This document shows, one piece after another, positions 56,940 through 64,000 of a DNA stretch of 64,000 bases. The notes beneath the pieces are model-generated. The model was not told the DNA's origin and did not search any database. It saw only the letters and a list, made by a program, of their open reading frames with translations. Positions within the stretch are counted from its first letter, which is position 1, and every line of letters starts with the position of its first letter. Origin of the DNA: Dimorphilus gyrociliatus. Taxonomy: Eukaryota; Annelida; Polychaeta; Dinophilidae. The stretch covers positions 310,001-374,000 of the forward strand of contig CAJFCJ010000025.1 in assembly GCA_904063045.1 (NCBI GenBank). Reading direction: 5' to 3'. A program made the position numbers and the translations under genes.

Positions 56940-58445
56940 TCAATTTACATCTAAAGCTGGTCTCCAAATTTTAATTCCACCATCTGTTAAACCAATTGCC
57001 AACGTTCCATTCATCTCCGAAATCTATTGGATGAAATCAATTGTATTGTTAATAAGATAGCATAAAAGAAAGAAAAAAATTGATTAGAGTTATTGTCTCA
57101 CTCTTGATATTTCTTGCGTATATTCTATAGAAGCAATTGGTGTTGGTTTATTAGTTGGTGTGTAGATATTGACATACGAACGATTTTGCTGTCGACCACC
57201 AGCCACAAAGATACCCCCAGACCTCTCAAGAATGGTGCCAATTCGTCGTTTATCCAAAGCATTTATAGACTATGTATTTAAATGTAATTAGACTTCTCTT
57301 GTACTTGTTAAAGGGTATTTTGTTTGTATTCATTGATTTACTTACATTTTCCGTTTCAAAATTGTTAGCTGCATTAATTAATGTTAAATTACCCATACTA
57401 TCACCAACCCAGCAAGTATAGCCGTTATAACAAATGGCTGTTGGATATACGACTTTTTCGTCCTGTTTTGGCAGAGTTATAACTTTTAGAGGTGATTTTA
57501 AAAGCCTTCTATCCAAAATTTTAATTGTCCCTTCCTCGGAACCAGTAATTACGTATTTATCACAACAGTCAATAGCCAAAATTGGCCTAGTGTGCATTCG
57601 GAAAGATTTACAACATTCTCCATCAACCCTTTTATCGAATGTATACAATTTTTTATGAAAAGATCCTGCTAAAATTTTATGCTCCTCGTTTCTTAGACAT
57701 AAAATAGGAGATTCAGCTTTAAAAGATGTCTCAGCCTCTTCAATATTATTTAAATCCCATATTTTTATTGAAGTATCCCAACTTCCGGTAGCTAATTTGC
57801 CTTGTCTCTCTTCCATACACCATATCCAACCGGAATGTGCATTTGTCTTTGCTGATGCTTGAACATTAGCCAAAAATGGAATTTTGTTCTGTAATTTTTC
57901 CAAATCGAATATTTGCAATGATTTATTCCGCGAACCAGTGACTAATTTATTGCCATTCTGATCGCCATATTTAAATATTATTTTGTTAAAATATGAAAAT
58001 ACTGTCGTTAGTTATTAAACCTCAAAACTAAATGAATTTATTGGCTTACATCATATAACAAACAGCAATCAACAACGCCTGCAAAATCCCTGTTGTTGGA
58101 AAATTCAATCATACTACCTTTATTGTTTTTCCATACATCTTCTATTTTCTCCCAACCTAGACAAACATTCCTCCAATTAATTTTATTTTCTGGGATATTT
58201 ACAGCAGGATATCTGCCACAATTTGGCCATTTTGTTCTCATCAACGTTTTCCAAAATAACGCATTTTCCTCTTGTAATAAATAATTAAAGTATCTACAGG
58301 TGGCACTTAAATTTCCTACTAATGACTTAACATCTAGATTGCGGCAGATATTATAAAATATTTCTGGTGGTAGGCTGTGGAATGGGGTTGTTTGGGATTC
58401 ACTCTCCTCTGAGAGAGATCTCTCCAAGTTTGTTGTAAATTCCAT
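56940..58445 (-). CDS. F-box/WD-repeat protein, FBXW9-like
   Basis: Four exons on the minus strand: 58445-58050, 57957-57346, 57269-57102, 57023-56940; 419 residues, all junctions phase 0. The F-box lies near residues 22-65 (FHSLPPEIFYNICRNLDVKSL, L..TCR.FN.L). WD repeats follow: GNKLVTGSRNKSLQIFDL, then AHSGWIWCMEE with KLATGSWDTSIKIWDL, then ILAGSFHKKLYTFD, KYVITGSEEGTIKILD and a last blade GTLAIGLTDGGIKIW. F-box/WD proteins are substrate receptors of SCF (Skp1-Cullin1-F-box) ubiquitin ligases. The H-GW-W repeat and overall layout are closest in my memory to FBXW9, but another FBXW member cannot be excluded without a search. The protein is slightly shorter than vertebrate FBXW9. Confidence 0.85.
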
Positions 58446-60380
58446 TCCACCTTTAGACTAATTTTGAATACTGAGAGCTAGGCTCTAAAACATTTCGAAA
58501 TTCAAAGTATGAGTCAAACAAAGATCAAGAGCATATTACTTAAAATTACTGTCTAGTTTCACAATACTTTTAAATAAAGGTCAAGGCCTTTCCGAATAGG
58601 AAGTTGATGAAAAACCAAAATGGCAGCTCTCTACATGCTCCTAAGTCACATTACCTATAAATATTCTACTTAAAATAACATTTATTTAATTTATTTTAGA
58701 AATCATTAATGAAATAAAAAAAAATTTATCAATAATGTAGGATTACGCAATATTAAGAAAAAATATCTTTGATTTAATATTTTTTCTTGCCTTTAATTCT
58801 ACTTTCAAGAATATTGAATTAGCTTTTATATTTTAAAGAAGGTTTAGGTTTCTCACGTCATCTTTTCAAAGAAATACTTAAAAGTTGACTCGCCTCGAAA
58901 GCAAATCCAGATTTTCCAGATTTTCAGTCTTTTGCAGATATTTTTTCTTAAAAGTTGCTACCACGACTAAGAGAATAAGCCTTAAAATTACCCATATAGT
59001 TTTAGATTTACGTTCAGTTTCCTGTTCGGATCAAGCCTAACCCAAGGTGACATTTATCCTATTCTGGATAAGATTTTGCCAGAATCTATTACAAACAAAA
59101 GAAAATTGGAGTATTAATACTAATAATTGTTTGTTTTTTCACATTCCTCCTTAATTTCTTGACATATTACTTGACAATTAAAACTGACTAGAAATGCTGC
59201 TTAACAGAGCCAATAGAAATCAATTAGGGAGACACTGAAGACAAAATTTCCAATAAGCCATGGCTTGATGCTTCCATTGATCACGAATTGTCCAGTTAAC
59301 AATTCAATTTAGTAAATTTTCGTAAATTGGGGATGGTAATTTTTTTCCTTAGACGATATTTGTTAGCATCTAAAACTAACAAATATTCAGTTTGAAATAA
59401 AGAAAACTATAATATCCACTATTCACTTATCATAATCATTCCTAAAAGAAATCTTTTAAGCTTATAAAGAAGTTTTAATCTAGCTTTAATCTAGTTTTTG
59501 ATTGGATAAACTTACTATTTCAAACTCGAAATAGCTTTGTTAATTATTTGTCCAAGGGATAAGCTATCTTATTGTATTGTACAAGCCTTTCCTTTGCTAA
59601 GAAAACATAACAATTTCTTACAGCAGCTAATGTTTTTCCTTTTTTGGTGTTGATGAGAAAAAGATAGCGTTTAAATACGATTATCTTCCATTAAACGAAG
59701 GAATTTATTAAAATATTTTAAAACACAGACTTTTCAAACATAGTAAGTTGATATATAAACACAGCAAAGACTTATCAAATGAAAAGAAGAGTGTTGATTA
59801 AATAAATCTATTTGTATAACTGAAAAGAGAAACAGAACTTTACTAATTAAATTATTTAATCCAAAGAAGAAATCCAGACTTAAATGATTAAGACATCAAG
59901 AATTCTACGTACGTTTTACTACTATTGGATTGACATTTTAGCCTCAGCATTAAGAATGACATATTAACCTAGATTTATTTATAAAAAATAATACGGTTAA
60001 CTATCTAAACGAATATATCTTGGGTTAAGAAATTGAAGTTTCCTGTTCCATAAATTTTTTAAAAAATAACCTAAATGAATAAAGTTTATTAACGAGATTA
60101 TATCGTATTAGTAGTTTTATTGAAATATCAACAATGATTCTCAAGAATAAAGGAAAAATCCTTTAAAAGAGTAAAAAATTAACTCAGAGAAGTAAAGTTT
60201 AAAAATTCTTTAATTATATTATTCATTAGTAATAATAATACAGATAATAAAGATAGAAGAATATATTTCGAATTTTCCCGCTGTTCCTAGGCCTTTCAAT
60301 CTCTCTATAGCAACGGCAAAATGGAGGTTTGATAAAATTAACAATTACAGGGATAAAGTTTCTACTTTTTGAACATAAAA
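58446..60380. other. Intergenic between divergent F-box and phosphatase genes
   Basis: 1.9 kb with no recognised exon. It should hold both promoters. Its composition is more even than that of other spacers, with few microsatellites. Confidence 0.5.
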
Positions 60381-61914
60381 ATGGCTCACAATTATTATCG
60401 GACTCCTTGGAGATCTAGTAACTATAACTCTGCATATTCTAGTACCTATAGCTCATCTTATCGTCCTCCTTATATGCTTTCAAACTCTCATGGATCAGGA
60501 TTTTCTTCCTACTCTTCTGTACCTTCTAGCCTCCCGTCCAACAGATTAAGTTCCAATAATTATTCTTCTAGTACCATTCCTAGAAGTATGGGACATAGTC
60601 TATCGAGATCAGATTGGAATTCTGTAAGTAAACTTGTTCTGTTTTATCTCATTGTTAGTGAAGGAATCTTATCGATTCTTCCAATATATTTAGTTTACAA
60701 ATTATACAATGAAAGAAATCAATAGAAAAAATATATAGCATTGGTTGAATTCCAACAATTTGCATTAGCATATACTATATATAATAACGTAAGCGAACAC
60801 CTGATCTGCAGCTAACTGTATCGTACAAGTAACGAAAATATTTTGTATTTAGCTTAAATAGGTGAATAGAAGCTAAAGAGGGTGTGGGAGGAGTAGATTA
60901 GAACTGAAAGATATAATCTAAATAAGTAAAATTGATATTTTTAAACTCTATGATTATTTTGTTTTTTGTCTAAAACCTATTTTATTAATTGGGATTTTAT
61001 ACTTTGTTTGCATTTATTATTTTTCTAAACATACTATTTTCTCTTTCTTTTTGCAATAGCATTCCAACAGTCCGTCCAAACAACCTGATAGCTATTATCT
61101 TGAACGCTTATACGGGATTTTAGGAAATTCTACTCCTCTTGGTGTTTCTCATTACGCGTCACCTTTAACGGATTATATGTCAATAGGGTCATACAGGGAT
61201 GCCGAAGATATTAGATATTTGAAACGTCATGAATTTACACACGTTTTAAATTGTGCTGCATACCAACCATCACTGAAATCTCCATATCCACCAGATAGCG
61301 GTATTGTAGGCTATTTACAATTTTTCGCCGAAGATACAGAGTATTACGATATGATGCAACATTTTATGAAAGCTAAAGGGTTTATTGATGCAGCAAGACG
61401 GTATTATTTTTGGCAAAAGATTTTAAAAATAACATCATTAATAATATCTACTAATTAAGTAAATATAGATTTCAATGTCCCATAAATAGTCTACTATTTC
61501 TAATTAAGAAAATAATGATTTTTAATTATTCGAATGAAAACACAAAAGAACTCTGAAGGGATTTTCATTTAATCACTAAAAATTAACAATGTAATATTCA
61601 GCTAAGTATGGATTGATGGATTATTTAATTGTTAAATAATTCGATTACTCTTATTAATATAAGAATAAATGATATAATAAACTCTTTTGCCAAAAAAACA
61701 AATCAGATACGGTGGAAAAGTTTTGGTTCATTGCGCAATGGGAGTAAATAGAAGTGCTACAATGTGCGTAGCTTATTTAATGCTTGACCAACAACTGGAT
61801 TTATTGGAAGCTGTCAGAAGAGTAAAATCCAGACGTGGAGTAATATTAACTAACAAAAGTTTCCAAAAGCAACTTATCAGGTTTGCAAGAGAAAAAGATT
61901 TATTAAAGTCTTAA
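60381..61914 (+). CDS. Atypical dual-specificity protein phosphatase
   Basis: Three exons: 60381-60623, 61060-61400, 61707-61914; 263 residues, in phase. Residues 1-80 are Ser/Tyr/Asn-rich and probably disordered. The phosphatase domain spans about 108-263. The signature HCAMGVNRS places the nucleophile at Cys204 and the phosphate-binding Arg at 210, with Asp173 (FFAEDTEYYDM) as the likely general acid. The block TDYMSIGSYRDAEDI..LKRHEFTHVLNCA is the usual N-terminal strand-helix of DUSPs, and GGKVLVHC is created exactly by joining exons 2 and 3. There is no rhodanese/MAPK-binding domain, so it is an atypical DUSP; its substrate is unknown. All key residues are present, so it should be active. 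The ATG used is the first in frame. Confidence 0.92.
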
Positions 61915-62228
61915 AGAGTCATTTGAGGTCATCATCTGAGAGGAAAAAAAGTCTTGATCCCCTTTTCTCGTATATCTGTGTAGTCTATGGCTTCTTTTTT
62001 TATGAATATTAGATAAAAAATATGAAAGGGATTGAAATTAAATAGTTTTCTTTAATTGTTATCTGAAACGTGATATTGTATAAAACCTATTATAAAATAT
62101 TCCTTTTAAGATATTGATATATATATATATATATAGATTTATATATACGTTTACGTGTAAATCTAAATTTTTCTCTTATCCTTCTAATAAAACTGGCGTA
62201 AAGATAATTAATCGCATTACCGAGAATT
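61915..62228. other. Intergenic, convergent 3' ends
   Basis: 314 bp between the phosphatase and vanin-like stop codons, with a short (TA)n tract near 62118-62136. Nothing else is seen. Confidence 0.6.
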
Positions 62229-63854
62229 TTAGAGAATAGTTATAAGTTTATATAAAAATAGATATAAGGCAAGGTTTATATATGCAGTATACATAAATTT
62301 ATATAGATAAAAAAAAGAATACGAAATTCCTGAACTATTAATAGAAACTGCAGTTTTGTTGGGTTTTACTTTCTTAAGTAGATTTTTATATGGTCGTCCA
62401 TATAGTCCTACTGTTTTATAAAGATTATACTCAAAAGTATAAAATTGATACGGATATATACCATTCATTCTATACAATTGTTTCTTATAATTTGGTTCTG
62501 CATCTTGGAAAGCTTTCTCTTCTAACTGATATATAGGGAATACATATTTAGTTGTAAAATTAGCCATAATTACTATTTGCGTCCTAATATTATGCGAAAT
62601 GTCATTATTTCTCCACCTAATTACCAGACACGATTCAACAATGTTTTCACTTCCTTTAGAATTTCCCCTATAAATACCGACAGCAAAATTTGTAACATTA
62701 ACAGCTTTGTTTTTGATTATTACAAAGCAACAAAAGTTTTTAAGGCATATCTTTGTTTTAGCTTCGTTATCTCTTCCGTTTAACAACGACATTGTATAAT
62801 TCACTCCGTCTATATATGCTTTAAATTTCTCTTTCGCCTCTCTTATAAATAATCTAGAAAGTTTTACATCTGGAAAGTAAGTAATATCCCTTCTGGTTGA
62901 TAGAATATCAAGACTGGCCATTAAAAGCTCGTCCTCGTAAGATTTCGAGCTATGTTTCAATACATTGTAAGGTGTATAAATACCACTTCCGAACATCATA
63001 TCGTCTTTATTCTTCAGATTACTTACAAATAATGTTATTCCCATAATTGACGCCCAAGAAGCATGAAAAGGAATAGCATGAAAAGGAACTGTGTTTATCC
63101 AAACGGATGACAATGCAATAATGTCAATTTTACGATTCTCTATAAGATCAATAGCTACTTCGCTGTTAAATATATCGTAAGAGATAAGCATTCCAATGGT
63201 CCCGTAAGGAGTTTTAAAACAAGATGGTACTGTAGATGTTGGAACATCGTACCACTTTTCAAAGTCTCTTAGATTCTTCTTAAAATATCTTCCTAAATGA
63301 ACTCCACTTGGCGAATATGCAACATTTGCATTAAAGTGATAGACGCCGTTCTGGGTGCACTGTTTATTATTTTGAGGGCAATTTTCTTTCGCGCCAATGT
63401 TAGCTATTAAATATAGTGAATAATTTTTAGCTATACAAGATAGCGTATGTTGAATTAGAAAATCTTCTTTGCCTCCCAATTCTCTACAAGGATTAACTCT
63501 ACGAATTGGATCCGGTATTTCTTCCAATAATTTATAGATATCCTCTCTGGAAGTCAAATAGTGAGGAAAGAAGAGACCATACTCCGGAAAGACGATTATC
63601 TTTGCTCCCTAAAATCATAAAATCTTTATTCATATTTATGTTGACTAAAAAGCATATGATCTTTCCTTTTTGTAACTCTCAATGGCCATTGTCATATAAA
63701 TATTCAAAGATGATTTCAATATTTCAGTCTTATTTTTCACTTTAAAATACTCTCTAAAAGCTACCGTAGCTTTTCTATCAAACACAGAAACTTTAAATGT
63801 TTTGCTTCTATAATTTCTTACTAAGATCGCCAATAGAAAAAGCATTTTGAACAT
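62229..63854 (-). CDS. Vanin/biotinidase-like amidohydrolase homologue lacking the catalytic Cys
   Basis: Two exons on the minus strand: 63854-63666 and 63608-62229; 522 residues if joined. A hydrophobic N-terminus (MFKMLFLLAILV) should act as a secretion signal. The nitrilase fold is clear: Glu72 in IIVFPEYGLFFP and Lys173 in RYFKKNL are the family's catalytic Glu and Lys. The third position, normally a Cys in the FTCFDI motif, is Ser206 (LISYDIF), so hydrolase activity is doubtful. The block FHASWASIMGITLFVSN matches vanins. The C-terminus ends in a hydrophobic stretch, as in GPI-anchored vanins. The single intron (63665-63609) would have to begin GAAAGA instead of GTAAGA; the protein alignment fixes this junction, so it is a GA-AG intron, a lost splice donor or a sequence error. 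Confidence 0.82.
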
Positions 63855-64000
63855 TGTTCATAAGTCTTATTTTGGATTTATATAACTTTAACTAGAATTT
63901 ATCTTTGGCTAATTAAAATATTTAAATATTAAATATGAATAATTAATTCAAATGTTATCATTTGAATACTTTTACAACCAAATGCCGTATATAGAGTAGA
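63855..64000. other. Upstream flank of the vanin-like gene
   Basis: 146 bp of AT-rich DNA to the window edge, presumably promoter or 5' UTR of the minus-strand gene. No exon is seen. Confidence 0.5.

Overview
The window looks like nuclear DNA of an invertebrate animal. It is strongly AT-rich, full of (TA)n and (CT/GA)n microsatellites, and its genes are split by GT-AG introns, many only 50-120 bp long. The gene content (non-alpha nicotinic-type receptor, pyrokinin/neuromedin-U-type GPCR, CYP4-like P450s, kyphoscoliosis-peptidase-like protein, vanin-like amidohydrolase, LDLa/CUB and PAN proteins) fits a protostome bilaterian, perhaps a spiralian. I cannot name the species. All gene models were assembled by hand from splice sites and reading phase. 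Every model gives an exon sum divisible by three; one intron, in the vanin-like gene, has a non-canonical donor.

Layout. 1-9.28 kb: non-coding, microsatellites. 9.29-11.22 kb (-): Cys-loop receptor subunit. 13.38-14.83 kb (+): secreted PAN/apple protein with Thr-rich linker. 14.87-16.47 kb: complete Tc1/mariner transposon with 223-bp near-identical inverted repeats and an intact transposase. 17.70-20.26 kb (-): CUB-LDLa single-pass membrane protein, with a transposon relic in an intron. 20.57-28.36 kb (-): 1058-residue protein joining a transglutaminase-like (KY/hillarin) region to a dynein-type microtubule-binding stalk head. 28.4-37.7 kb: non-coding. 37.74-48.72 kb (+): neuropeptide GPCR with a 6.5-kb intron. 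49.45-52.12 kb (-) and 53.86-56.49 kb (+): divergent pair of CYP4-like P450 genes sharing a ~1-kb, almost identical inverted segment. 56.94-58.45 kb (-): F-box/WD protein (FBXW9-like). 60.38-61.91 kb (+): atypical dual-specificity phosphatase. 62.23-63.85 kb (-): vanin/biotinidase-like protein lacking the catalytic cysteine.

The genes are ordinary separate animal genes, with no operon or defence-island logic. The most notable items are the KY-dynein-stalk fusion (which also lacks catalytic Cys and His), the very recent inverted gene conversion between the two P450 genes, the apparently young Tc1-like element, and the excess of TACAGTA/TACTGTA inside (TA)n tracts, which matches the footprint such an element should leave on excision.
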